Origin: JAPOUP01 sp965199865
GTDB lineage: Bacteria > Pseudomonadota > Alphaproteobacteria > Rhodobacterales > Rhodobacteraceae
Direction of reading: 5' to 3'
Assembly (NCBI GenBank): GCA_965199865.1
Contig: CBDATU010000011.1
Span: 372,001-436,000, forward strand
Length of the DNA stretch: 64,000 nt
Shown piece after piece: positions 19,992 through 29,252 of this stretch (position 1 is its first letter; every line of letters starts with the position of its first letter). A model generated the notes under the pieces. That model had not been told where the DNA came from. It did no database searches and saw only the letters and a program-made list of their open reading frames with translations. The position numbers and the translations under genes are program-made.

Positions 19992-20693
19992 TTAGCGATG
20001 CGCTGCGATCCAACTCGGTAAATGGCCGATATCGGGAAGCACCTCTGTGGCGAATGGTGCAAGATCTGCTTCCAGGGCACGCCCCGTCAGAACCCCGACC
20101 GTTCGCATGCCGGCCGAGCCGCCTGCCTGAAGATCCGTGACGCTGTCGCCAACCATCAGGACAGCAGCGGGCGCAAGCCCGGTTGCTTCTGCAAAACCCA
20201 GGCACATGCCTGGATCAGGCTTGGCTCCAAAGCCGCTGTCATAGCCGGCGATGAAGTCAAATCCCGCGCTAATCCCTACGCTGGCGAGATGCGTTCTCGC
20301 CAGCGCCTCCGAATCGTTAGTGGCGACGCCCAGTACAAGTCCAAGCGCTCGAAGTTCGGCAATGAGAGTGCCAAGCGGAACCGCTTCCGCGAGGGGAACC
20401 CGCGCCGCGCCTGCGTTAATTCTGTCGAGCAGGTCAGCCGGATCCATGCCCGGCAATCCCTGCAGCAGCAGCTGGACAATGTCTTCTGGCGTGCCCGCGA
20501 TCGCTTCACTGTCCGGTGCAAATCTCCTCTCCTGGAAATCAAAACCAATCAGGGAGCCAAGTGCCGATGCCTTCATTTCGTCGTTTTCGGCAAGTTCGCG
20601 CAGCATCATCTCTGCCCAGACGTTCCATGTCCCTTCGAAGTCGAACAGGGTGCCGTCCTTGTCGAAAAGGATTCCGAGTATTGGATTTGCCAT
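19992..20693 (-). CDS. HAD-superfamily phosphatase (Gph-like)
   Basis: A 233-aa haloacid dehalogenase-like hydrolase. Motif I is FDKDGTLFD (D11, D13), the cap region spans about 20-85, motif II is GVATNDSEA, and motifs III/IV are AKPDPGMCLGFAEATG and MVGDSVTDLQAGGSAGM. The fold and order match phosphoglycolate phosphatase-type enzymes, but the substrate is unknown. It lies 135 bases upstream of the mttB relic on the same strand and is divergent from the reductive dehalogenase gene. Confidence 0.85.
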   Translation of the reverse strand: MANPILGILFDKDGTLFDFEGTWNVWAEMMLRELAENDEMKASALGSLIGFDFQERRFAPDSEAIAGTPEDIVQLLLQGLPGMDPADLLDRINAGAARVPLAEAVPLGTLIAELRALGLVLGVATNDSEALARTHLASVGISAGFDFIAGYDSGFGAKPDPGMCLGFAEATGLAPAAVLMVGDSVTDLQAGGSAGMRTVGVLTGRALEADLAPFATEVLPDIGHLPSWIAAHR

Positions 20694-21220
20694 CGTAACC
20701 TTTCCGGCGGCACTCCGCGTTGACAGCGCAACTGCGATGGTTGACAGTGATTACCATGTTCGATGCCGCATTCTACCATCTGTGTGCCCTGCTGGGCTAC
20801 CTGCTTTCACTGGCCGCAGGTCTCCAGACGCCATGGTTTAGGGAATTGCCGAAATCGCCTGATCTGGCCCGAATCACCTGGTTCGTCCCGCTTGCGACCG
20901 GCAAAGAGGGGATGAAGCAGCCATCGGATGTCCCACGTTTCATTGGAGTGGAATGGACGGCCCTGAGCCGTGCGTGAGTTGATGTGGATGGCAGCCAGCG
21001 GCCTGGTTGATCGGAATCTGGGTATGCGTGACCTGCGCAGGCGCTTCCCTGTGCCGACGGAAACCGGCACCAACCCTCGGGAGGTGGGGCTGCCGTCGGT
21101 TCAGGAAGCCAGCACTGCCAGGGATGCGCGTCCTCGAAGACAAGATGGCGAGATCCTGGCGCGGATTCTGCAGGTGATCCATGTGGACAGATCTGCCTTA
21201 CTGAACCGGTTCAGAATCAC
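20694..21220. other. Intergenic region upstream of rdhA, nothing recognised
   Basis: About 525 bases between the divergent HAD phosphatase and reductive dehalogenase genes. A plus-strand frame at 20970-21224 overlaps the dehalogenase start by 4 bases, but its product is arginine-rich and unlike anything I know. No regulator, cobalamin riboswitch or clear promoter is visible. Confidence 0.4.
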
Positions 21221-24200
21221 ATGACCAAAATACGCTCTTACAGGAATAGGTCACCGCATTTGGGGTCATATCCGCTGGAGAGGCTGGTGCGGATGGATTC
21301 CTGTGATGGGCTTGAACGGCTTGCGCCGATGAAGGGGCTGGATTTCCGTCGACCTGATAGTCCGCTGAGCATTGTCAACGCGATGCAGGAATACCAGGCC
21401 ATGCTGGATGCGACGCGCGAAGGGCTTGTCAAACTTGAACGGGCCGAGATTCCTGCCGATCTCAACGAACGCGCCAACCATCTGAAAGCATTTGGATATT
21501 ACTGTGACGCAAGCCAGGTGGGGATTTGCGAACTACCGACTTCGGCGTTTCTGGACACACCTGTCGTCAATCCCGATGTCGGACGCCTTGCTGAGAAGAT
21601 AAGAACCATGCAGCCGAAGACGCTGGCGGCGGGAATCGACGTGATTATGGCGGGGCTGAAGGAGTCGCTTCGTCGACCGCTAACGGATTGTCGCCATCAC
21701 ACGCATGCACTGGTGTTCCTCTATGACATGCCGCGTGACCCCAGGGATGACGAGCCCGGCACCGACTGGATCCAGGATGCACAGGCACATCGGGCCTGCC
21801 TGCGCGCGATGGAGACAGCGGTAATCCTGTCAAACTACATCCGCCTGATGGGCTGGGATGCGCGGGCTCATTCGGAGGCGGCATCGGATGTGCATCTCGG
21901 ACAGCTCGGTGTAGCCTCCGGTCTCAACTGGATTGATGGAGATGGGGCGGTGAATCCGTTCCTTGGCCGCAGATATGGTCTGGCCGCCATCACGACAACG
22001 CTCACGATGGTGCCGGACAGGCCTTTGGTACCCAAACAGAAACCGGGTTTCACATGGACCACGGGCCTTGGTCGCCATGCCATTTCCGCCCGTAACCGCG
22101 ATCCCTACCGAAGTCGGGATTTCCGCAACGGTCCGCATCCATTCGAGACCCTGAAGAGGGTTGAGGAGCCGACCACATATATTGACCGTGCCAATGTGGC
22201 CCGCGTACCGAAACGCGCAAACATGTTCGCGAGGTCCCTGTTCGGTGATCTTGGCAAGGCGGCGCAGGAAGGTGCGCGGAACGGAAACTATGTCCGCAAG
22301 TCAGCCGCCGCCTTCGCTTTCCGCCCAAGCCTGGGGGCGTTCATCCTGCTGCAGGACGGCGAGAAGAGCGAGATACATCCCTCCACGCGCGACCCTGAAC
22401 GAAACGCCAGCAACATCAGGGCGGCACTCTATTTCCTTGGTATGGACGCGGTCGGGCTTTCCGAATGCCCCGACTGGACCTATTACAGCCACGACGCGGC
22501 TGGAAACCCCATCACTCCCTACCACGATCAGGCGATCAGCATGATCGTGGACCAGGGCCATGAGACGATGGAAGGCGCCTCAGGCGATGACTGGATCGCC
22601 TGCGCTCAGTCCATGCGCGCCTATCTCCGCTTCTCCCTGATCGGAGGGGTTCTGGCGCAGCATATCCGCAACCTTGGCTATTCAGCCCGAACCCACACGG
22701 TAATGGACGACGAAGTGCTCCACCCGCCGCTTCTCCTGCTTGGCGGGTTGGGAGAGGTAAGCCGCATAGGGGAAGTCATACTCAACCCCTTCCTTGGTCC
22801 CCGCCTCAAATCCGGTGTCGTCACCACTACCATGCCGATTGCGCATGACCGTCCTATTGACTTTGGCCTGCAGCGGTTCTGCGAAGCCTGCAACAAATGC
22901 GCTCGCGAATGTCCTTCAGGGGCGATTACCGCCGGTCCGAAACTGATGTTCAACGGCTATGAGATCTGGAAGTCCGACAGCCAGAAATGCACCACTTACC
23001 GCGTAGCCCAGAAGAATGGCGCGATGTGCGGCCGATGCATGAAAACCTGTCCCTGGAACCTGGAGGGGCTGTTCGCCGAAAGACCCTTCCGTTGGGCGGC
23101 GATGAACGCGCCTTTCGCCGCACGGTCCCTGGCGAAGCTCGACGACATGATCGGTAACGGCGAGATCAACCCGATCAAGAAATGGTGGTGGGATCTCGAA
23201 ATGGCTGACGAAGGCCCCTATCGCATCTCGTCACATGAAGTGAATGCCCGTCCGCTCTCAAAGACGCTCGAACTGAAATATGAGGATCAGACGCTTGCCG
23301 TCTATCCCGCCCCTCTTGCGCCACCACCCTATGCCTGGCCGTTTCCAATGGATCGCGAGGCGGGAATATCCGCTTACAGGGCGATGATCGGAGCGGACGA
23401 ACACAGGCGTCGCCGTGCTATCGGTGAACCGCCGGAACATCTATACACCGCCGACAGAGCTGAGAGCCCGGTGCTTCAGGTCATGGTCTCAAGGACAGTG
23501 CGACTGACACCTGACATCACGCAATACGAGTTCAGTCGGCCGGACGGTTCCTCCCTGCCGATAGCCGATGCCGGCGCTCATATCGATGTGGTCGTGGCAC
23601 CAGAGTTCTTCCGGCAGTATTCACTTTCTGGCAACCCCGCAGACCAGTCGAAATACCAGATTGCCGTGCTTCGGGAAGACGGCGGCAAGGGTGGTTCGAA
23701 ACTCATGCACCGCATCTTCGAGGAGGGTCGCCGAATATTCATCAGCCGTCCGATCAATCATTTTCCACTCAATGAGGACGCCTCTTTCACCTATCTCATG
23801 GGCGGAGGCATCGGCGTCACGCCGATGATCGCCATGGCGCACAGACTTCACACCATTGGCGCAGAATTCGAGATGCACTATTCCTGTTCAAGGCGTGCCA
23901 ATGCGGGGTTTCAGGACATGATTTCCGCCGCGCCCTGGGCTGAACGCGTGACGAGCCATTTTTCCGATGAGGGCACGCGCGCCGATCTAGACGGCATTCT
24001 GGGATACCTCGATGGTGCTCATGTGTATACCTGCGGGCCTGATAGCTACATGCAGGCGGTTCTTGATGCAGCTACCGCGAACGGTTTTCCGGAAGAGGCG
24101 CGGCATCTTGAATATTTCTCGGTTCCTGAACTGCCGGATTACGAGAATCACGCATTTACGCTGAAGCTTGCCCGTTCTGGCAGGACAATACATGTGGATG

Positions 24201-24415
24201 CCAACGCTTCCGGCACGGATGCCGTTCTATCGGCAGGCGTGCATGTTGACGTCAAATGCTCGGACGGTCTCTGTGGCGTCTGCAAATGCACCGTTCTGGA
24301 AGGTGAGGTCGAGCACCGCGATTTCGTACTGTCCAGAAAGGAACGGGAAACCAGCATGATCCTGTGCCAGTCCCGCGCCGCCGAGCCGGACGGAACGCTG
24401 GAAATCGATCTTTGA
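21221..24415 (+). CDS. rdhA: Self-sufficient cytoplasmic reductive dehalogenase (BhbA/NpRdhA type) with fused FMN/2Fe-2S reductase
   Basis: Cobalamin-dependent enzyme removing halogen from (probably aromatic) organohalides. The 1064 aa hold, in order, a duplicated B12-binding dehalogenase region (1-540), two 4Fe-4S motifs CEACNKCARECP at about 552-563 and C...CGRCMKTCPW around 590-611, then a phthalate dioxygenase reductase-like module. That module has a flavin motif FRQYSLSGNP near 805, NAD-site MGGGIGVTPM near 860 and YTCGPDSYM near 940, ending in a plant-type 2Fe-2S ferredoxin CSDGLCGVCKC...LC. There is no twin-arginine signal and no RdhB anchor, so it should be cytoplasmic and NAD(P)H-driven, as in Comamonas BhbA and Nitratireductor NpRdhA. 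Start ATG 21221 precedes the conserved LGSYPLERL. Confidence 0.92.
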   Translation: MTKIRSYRNRSPHLGSYPLERLVRMDSCDGLERLAPMKGLDFRRPDSPLSIVNAMQEYQAMLDATREGLVKLERAEIPADLNERANHLKAFGYYCDASQVGICELPTSAFLDTPVVNPDVGRLAEKIRTMQPKTLAAGIDVIMAGLKESLRRPLTDCRHHTHALVFLYDMPRDPRDDEPGTDWIQDAQAHRACLRAMETAVILSNYIRLMGWDARAHSEAASDVHLGQLGVASGLNWIDGDGAVNPFLGRRYGLAAITTTLTMVPDRPLVPKQKPGFTWTTGLGRHAISARNRDPYRSRDFRNGPHPFETLKRVEEPTTYIDRANVARVPKRANMFARSLFGDLGKAAQEGARNGNYVRKSAAAFAFRPSLGAFILLQDGEKSEIHPSTRDPERNASNIRAALYFLGMDAVGLSECPDWTYYSHDAAGNPITPYHDQAISMIVDQGHETMEGASGDDWIACAQSMRAYLRFSLIGGVLAQHIRNLGYSARTHTVMDDEVLHPPLLLLGGLGEVSRIGEVILNPFLGPRLKSGVVTTTMPIAHDRPIDFGLQRFCEACNKCARECPSGAITAGPKLMFNGYEIWKSDSQKCTTYRVAQKNGAMCGRCMKTCPWNLEGLFAERPFRWAAMNAPFAARSLAKLDDMIGNGEINPIKKWWWDLEMADEGPYRISSHEVNARPLSKTLELKYEDQTLAVYPAPLAPPPYAWPFPMDREAGISAYRAMIGADEHRRRRAIGEPPEHLYTADRAESPVLQVMVSRTVRLTPDITQYEFSRPDGSSLPIADAGAHIDVVVAPEFFRQYSLSGNPADQSKYQIAVLREDGGKGGSKLMHRIFEEGRRIFISRPINHFPLNEDASFTYLMGGGIGVTPMIAMAHRLHTIGAEFEMHYSCSRRANAGFQDMISAAPWAERVTSHFSDEGTRADLDGILGYLDGAHVYTCGPDSYMQAVLDAATANGFPEEARHLEYFSVPELPDYENHAFTLKLARSGRTIHVDANASGTDAVLSAGVHVDVKCSDGLCGVCKCTVLEGEVEHRDFVLSRKERETSMILCQSRAAEPDGTLEIDL

Positions 24416-24452
24416 CCCGGGCTTCAGGTCCGGTTTTCAGGATCTGACGCCA

Positions 24453-24731
24453 TCATGTCCAATGGATGTCGGCGCCACCCGGCAGGGCCTGGCGAGCCTG
24501 CATTGGCGCCTCATACGGCAGGTCTTCCGCATCACAGAAACCGATGATTCGAGCATCGTCCATTGCCAGGAAGTCAAGGATCGAGATCAGGAACGCTGGA
24601 TTGTCGCTCTGGGCCCGCAGGTCCTCGGCAATTGAGCCCGTTGAAGCAAGAAAGACAGGCATGAGCTCTCCATTGGTGGCGAGCCATCCCAATGCCCTGG
24701 CCGCAATCATCTCAGCCTGTTCCCGCCTCAT
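24453..24731 (-). CDS. DUF3572 family protein
   Basis: A 92-aa acidic cytoplasmic protein with the pattern of DUF3572: ARALGWLATNGELMPVFLAS, GSIAEDLRAQSDNPAFLIS, ILDFLAMDDARIIGFCD. Function unknown; restricted to alphaproteobacteria as far as I know. Convergent with the reductive dehalogenase gene. Confidence 0.85.
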   Translation of the reverse strand: MRREQAEMIAARALGWLATNGELMPVFLASTGSIAEDLRAQSDNPAFLISILDFLAMDDARIIGFCDAEDLPYEAPMQARQALPGGADIHWT

Positions 24732-25543
24732 CTACGGACTCCCCTTAACGCCGCGTTGTTGATGTCAGCAGCGCAGCATCGACGATGAAGGAGGTAATGG
24801 CAAGCAATGAGAGCAAATCGTGATTTCACGAGCCCTCTGTTTCCGCCACCTTGACCAGGCCTTCCTCCAGTAGTGGAGGCGAATTACGGAAGCGATCCTG
24901 GGAAATCTCTGAACTGACAGTAACGAAGCTGTAGGAAACCGACGCGGAACCATTTCCGTTTGGTTGCGCAACGACTGCCAGGTTCAGCCAGAAAACCGGC
25001 ATATTGATTGTCAGCCTTCATGGGGGCATGGAACGGGATGTGCCGACGGCTCTGATGGAAGGGCAGGCCAGCGCTGGAGCGGAAGCCTTTCCTGGATCCT
25101 TTTGCACCTGCGCTCCCTGTCACGGGACCGGTGTGGCCCGGAAGCTCGTCATCACCATACGCCCATGGTGTCGCGGCAGCTGTAGCCTTTCGCCGCCTGG
25201 GTCATTCCGTCAGGCGGTTTGCCCATGCGTGGATCGATACCGAGCGAAACGTGCGGATGTGGAGGAGGGGTCGGAAAATGCGGATCGGCTCGAAACGGTG
25301 CCAGACCGGAACAGGCGTACGAGAGCGGCTTAAACCGCGAGAATCCCTGATGGCAACCGCAATCGCTCCCCAAGCCAGTCGACAGGCGAAGACGCCAGGG
25401 CCACTTCGTCCTGCTATCCTCGCTCAGCATAGTGGAGCTATGCGGGCTCGAATTCCGCCTGGGTACATTGGTCGATTCCAGCTTTCGCTCGCTACCCCGC
25501 TCCGCTAGACACCGCGCAGACCGGAACCACGGAATGATGACCC
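24732..25543. other. Intergenic region upstream of valS, no recognised gene
   Basis: About 810 bases. Open frames on both strands (for example plus 25004-25333 and 25131-25508) give arginine- and proline-rich products without recognisable domains. It may contain a decayed gene, but I cannot name one. Confidence 0.35.
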
Positions 25544-28500
25544 ATGCCGAAGGACAAAACCTTCAATGCCGCCGAGGCAGAGCCACGAATTTATGACGCC
25601 TGGGAAAGGGCCGGTGCATTCAGGGCCGGAGCGAACGCGTCCAGGGAGGATACGTTCTGTATCATGATCCCGCCACCGAACGTGACCGGCAGCCTGCATA
25701 TGGGCCATGCGTTCAACAACACATTACAGGACATCCTGATTCGCTGGCATAGAATGCGTGGCTTCGACACATTATGGCAGCCTGGAACCGACCATGCCGG
25801 CATCGCGACCCAGATGGTCGTCGAGCGTGAACTGGCGGAGGAGGGCAGTGTCAGCCGTCGGGAACTCGGCCGGGAGAAATTCATCGAAAGGGTCTGGCAG
25901 CAGAAAATCAGGTCCCGGGGAAACATTGCGGGCCAGCTCAAGCGCCTGGGAGCGTCCTGCGACTGGAATCGGGAAGCCTTCACCATGGGAGGCGCTCCGG
26001 GCGATCCGGATGCGGAGTCAGGCGCTCCGAACTTCCACGACGCGGTCATCCGCGTATTTGTCGACATGTATCACAAGGGGCTCATCTACCGCGGCAAGCG
26101 GCTGGTGAACTGGGATCCCCATTTTGAGACAGCCATCTCGGATCTGGAGGTCGAGAACATCGAGACTCCAGGTCAGATGTGGCATTTCAGGTATCCGCTC
26201 GCAGGCGGCGAGACATATCTTTACGTTGAAAGAGACGAAGACGGAAATACCGTAGTCGAAGAGGAGCGCGACTACATCTCAATCGCCACGACCCGGCCAG
26301 AAACAATGCTGGGTGATGGGGCCGTTGCCGTTCATCCATCTGACGAACGCTACGCGCCAATCGTCGGCAGACTCTGTGAAATCCCCGTCGGACCCAAGAG
26401 CCATCGCCGCCTGATTCCAATCATCACCGATGAATATCCCGATCCCAGTTTCGGTTCGGGTGCGGTCAAGATAACCGGGGCTCACGATTTCAACGATTAC
26501 GCTGTTGCCAAACGCGCCGACATCCCCTGCTACCGGCTGATGGATATGAAGGCACATATGCGCGATGATGGCCTTTCATATGCGGAAGCGGCCACCGTAG
26601 CGCTGTCGGTTGCCCGGGGCGAGCGCACACTCTCGGAAGCGGAGGCTGACGCCCTGAATCTCGTGCCAGACGATTTGCGCGGTCTTGATCGGTACGAGGC
26701 GCGTAAGAGAGTGGTCCAGCAGATAACCGACGAAGATCTGGCAGTAATGACATCGGACGAAGCAGGCAATGCCGTCCCGATGATCGAGACAAAGCCAATC
26801 ATGCTCCCAATTGGCGACAGGTCCAAGGCTGTCATCGAGCCGATGCTCACTGACCAATGGTTCGTCGACGCCGCCAGGATTGTCGACCCGGCCATTGAGG
26901 CGGTCAGATCAGGCGAGACTGAAATCCTGCCGGAAGCGGATCGAAAGGTCTATTTTCACTGGCTGGAAAATATCGAGCCCTGGTGCATTTCCCGGCAGCT
27001 ATGGTGGGGCCACCAGATTCCGGTCTGGTATGGTTTTGACCTCTCAGGCGAAAGCCTGGGCAGGAATGGGGACAGTGGATCGCCTGGCTCTGTCGAACCA
27101 TCTGGGCAGGCGCTGCGGGAGGGTAACGAGTGTCGCCAATGCGCCGCCAGCTTCGAGGCGGTCACTGAACTGTTTGGCAATGTGCTCGGAACTTTTCCGA
27201 CACCCTTAAATCAAGCCCGGATCGTTGAGGTTTCCGACCGGGAAGAAGCCGTGGAAGCATTCGCCGCAGGCGTTGCCAGCTTCAATAATGATAGGGATTT
27301 GGCCAGGCTTGTTTATCCAGTCTGGCGCGATCCGGACGTTCTGGATACCTGGTTTTCATCCGGCCTGTGGCCCATAGGTACTTTGGGTTGGCCCGAACAG
27401 ACCGATGTCCTGCGAAAATACTTTCCAACCAACGTCCTTGTGACCGGGTTCGACATCATCTTCTTCTGGGTCGCCCGCATGATGATGATGCAGTATGCGG
27501 TGACTGGACGGAAACCCTTTGACACAGTCTATGTTCACGCACTCGTGCGCGACGAAAAGGGCAAGAAAATGTCGAAGTCGCTGGGCAATGTCCTGGATCC
27601 ACTGGAACTGATTAATGACTTTGGTGCCGATGCGGTGCGTTTCACGCTGGCTGCGATGGCTGCCATGGGACGTGATCTACGGCTGTCGACAAAGCGAATC
27701 GCCGGTTACCGGAATTTCGGTACCAAGCTCTGGAATGCCCTTCGCTTTGCGGAAATGAACGGCGCCTACGAAACGTCAACACTGGAATTCCGCCGCAATG
27801 TGGTCTCAAACCCGAACGCCGCCGCCTACATTGGTTTCCGGCGACCCGATCCGCATCACGGTGACGCTGTCTCTGGCCCTGATGTCCTGTCCAGTCAGGA
27901 CCGTGAGAACCTTGACAGGTTTCTGGGGCGGCTTCACCCTGCCGATAGATGGATTGTCGGGGAGACCGGTAAGGTTCGGGAAGCGGTCGATCAGGCGCTC
28001 GCTGGATTCCGGTTTAACGACGCCGCCAACGCGATTCATGCCTTCGTCTGGGGAAAGGTCTGCGACTGGTACGTCGAGTTTTCCAAACCGCTTCTGAACA
28101 GTGAAGATCCAGAAACGGCCATGCGGACCCGTGCCATTATGGGCTGGGTCATGGACCAGTGCCTGATCCTTCTGCATCCGGTGATGCCATTCATAACCGA
28201 AGAGCTGTGGCAGACGACAGCGGCGCGGGAAAAGGCGCTTATCCATGCCGACTGGCCAACTTACGGCGCTGCCGACCTTGTTGATGAAGTGGTGAGCCGT
28301 GAGATGAACTGGGTGATCGCCCTGATAGAGGCCATCCGTTCCGCCCGTGCGCAGATGCATGTCCCGGCCGGCCTTCATGTTCCAATGATTCAGCTTGATC
28401 TGGACGAGGCCGGGCGGGCGGCCTGGGCAAAGAACGAAGCCCTGATAAAGCGGCTTGCGCGCGTGGCTTCCCTAAGTAGCGCGGATGAAAGCCCGAAGGG

Positions 28501-28768
28501 GTCGATTACCATCGCGGTTGAAGGCGGCACATTCTGCCTCCCGCTCGCAGATATCATTGATGTCGCTGCGGAAAGGGAGCGGTTGGAGAAGTCGTTATCC
28601 AGGCTGGAAAGGGAACTGTCCGGGCTGAAGAAGCGGCTGTCAAACGCAAAATTCCTTGCTTCAGCTCCGGAAGATGTGGTTGACGACACACGTCAGAACG
28701 CGGCCCTGAAGGAAGAGGAGGCCTCGATTCTGAAGGAAGCACTTGAGAGGCTGTCAGAAATCGTGTGA
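25544..28768 (+). CDS. valS: Valyl-tRNA synthetase
   Basis: Class I synthetase charging tRNA-Val. It has 1074 aa, longer than the usual 880-960. Visible are PPPNVTGSLHMGHAFNNT (HIGH motif, HMGH near residue 57), the editing domain TTRPETMLGD and VKITGAHDFNDY, WCISRQLWWGHQIPVWYG, DVLDTWFSSGLWP, the KMSKS loop GKKMSKSLGN near 674, and a C-terminal coiled coil (ERERLEKSLSRLERELSGLKK). The extra length includes a stretch at about 345-400 (YAEAATVALSVARGERTLSE) and one at about 505-595 with a CxxC. Alphaproteobacterial relatives often sit next to pcm-tolC; here those genes are 15 kb away. Confidence 0.96.
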   Translation: MPKDKTFNAAEAEPRIYDAWERAGAFRAGANASREDTFCIMIPPPNVTGSLHMGHAFNNTLQDILIRWHRMRGFDTLWQPGTDHAGIATQMVVERELAEEGSVSRRELGREKFIERVWQQKIRSRGNIAGQLKRLGASCDWNREAFTMGGAPGDPDAESGAPNFHDAVIRVFVDMYHKGLIYRGKRLVNWDPHFETAISDLEVENIETPGQMWHFRYPLAGGETYLYVERDEDGNTVVEEERDYISIATTRPETMLGDGAVAVHPSDERYAPIVGRLCEIPVGPKSHRRLIPIITDEYPDPSFGSGAVKITGAHDFNDYAVAKRADIPCYRLMDMKAHMRDDGLSYAEAATVALSVARGERTLSEAEADALNLVPDDLRGLDRYEARKRVVQQITDEDLAVMTSDEAGNAVPMIETKPIMLPIGDRSKAVIEPMLTDQWFVDAARIVDPAIEAVRSGETEILPEADRKVYFHWLENIEPWCISRQLWWGHQIPVWYGFDLSGESLGRNGDSGSPGSVEPSGQALREGNECRQCAASFEAVTELFGNVLGTFPTPLNQARIVEVSDREEAVEAFAAGVASFNNDRDLARLVYPVWRDPDVLDTWFSSGLWPIGTLGWPEQTDVLRKYFPTNVLVTGFDIIFFWVARMMMMQYAVTGRKPFDTVYVHALVRDEKGKKMSKSLGNVLDPLELINDFGADAVRFTLAAMAAMGRDLRLSTKRIAGYRNFGTKLWNALRFAEMNGAYETSTLEFRRNVVSNPNAAAYIGFRRPDPHHGDAVSGPDVLSSQDRENLDRFLGRLHPADRWIVGETGKVREAVDQALAGFRFNDAANAIHAFVWGKVCDWYVEFSKPLLNSEDPETAMRTRAIMGWVMDQCLILLHPVMPFITEELWQTTAAREKALIHADWPTYGAADLVDEVVSREMNWVIALIEAIRSARAQMHVPAGLHVPMIQLDLDEAGRAAWAKNEALIKRLARVASLSSADESPKGSITIAVEGGTFCLPLADIIDVAAERERLEKSLSRLERELSGLKKRLSNAKFLASAPEDVVDDTRQNAALKEEEASILKEALERLSEIV

Positions 28769-28771
28769 ATG

Positions 28772-29252
28772 CGGACTGTCTTTACGCCCGGTAGGCTGCC
28801 AACGCAGGCACTATCTTACCGGCCGGTAAGATCTCAGTCTTGACTTTCTGGGTCTGGCATTCGGCTCTGATCTCTTCGGTTCAGGCGCCTGTCCATTGAT
28901 CAGGTCAACGATCCTGTTTATGTCATGCAGGCTAGCCAGGATTTCTCACTATATGTCATTGCATGAGACATGATAGCCTGATATATGTTATATTTAACAA
29001 CAAACTGCATATGGATGGACGTCGGACCATGGCCGATCGGAATGAGCCCGCATGCAGATGTTTTGGGCAGATTCCGGATCCGATGTCATGGCTGTCATTG
29101 GGGCCGATCCCATCAATGAGGCTATCCGCCGTGGTTTCGACAGGGCAGGGGTGCTTCCCTGGAAACGGGCGGGCGACTCCGTCGACCGGCGGTGTCCGTC
29201 AATCGTTCAATGACCGGATGATGTCCTGCGGATATCCGTCATGTCCCGTTGG
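28772..29252. other. Boundary region before the accessory island
   Basis: Contains a perfect palindrome (28813-28832) and a strikingly AT-rich patch around 28940-29010. A short plus frame from ATG 29052 encodes about 50 aa (MQMFWADSGSDVMAVIGADP) but has no Shine-Dalgarno sequence and no known relatives to my knowledge. No firm gene. Confidence 0.4.
28813..28832. promoter_or_regulatory. Perfect 20-bp palindrome
   Basis: ATCTTACCGGCCGGTAAGAT is fully self-complementary, centred at 28822/28823, 45 bases after the valS stop. The CTTACCGGCCGGTAAG core resembles operators bound by TetR-type dimers, but no such regulator is in the window. As a terminator it would have an 8-bp stem with a GGCC loop and no proper T run. 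Confidence 0.45.

Noticed and set aside
24884..25508. Several open frames of 60-125 codons between DUF3572 and valS
   Set aside because: They overlap on both strands, are arginine/proline-rich and show no conserved motif; listed only as an unexplained intergenic region.
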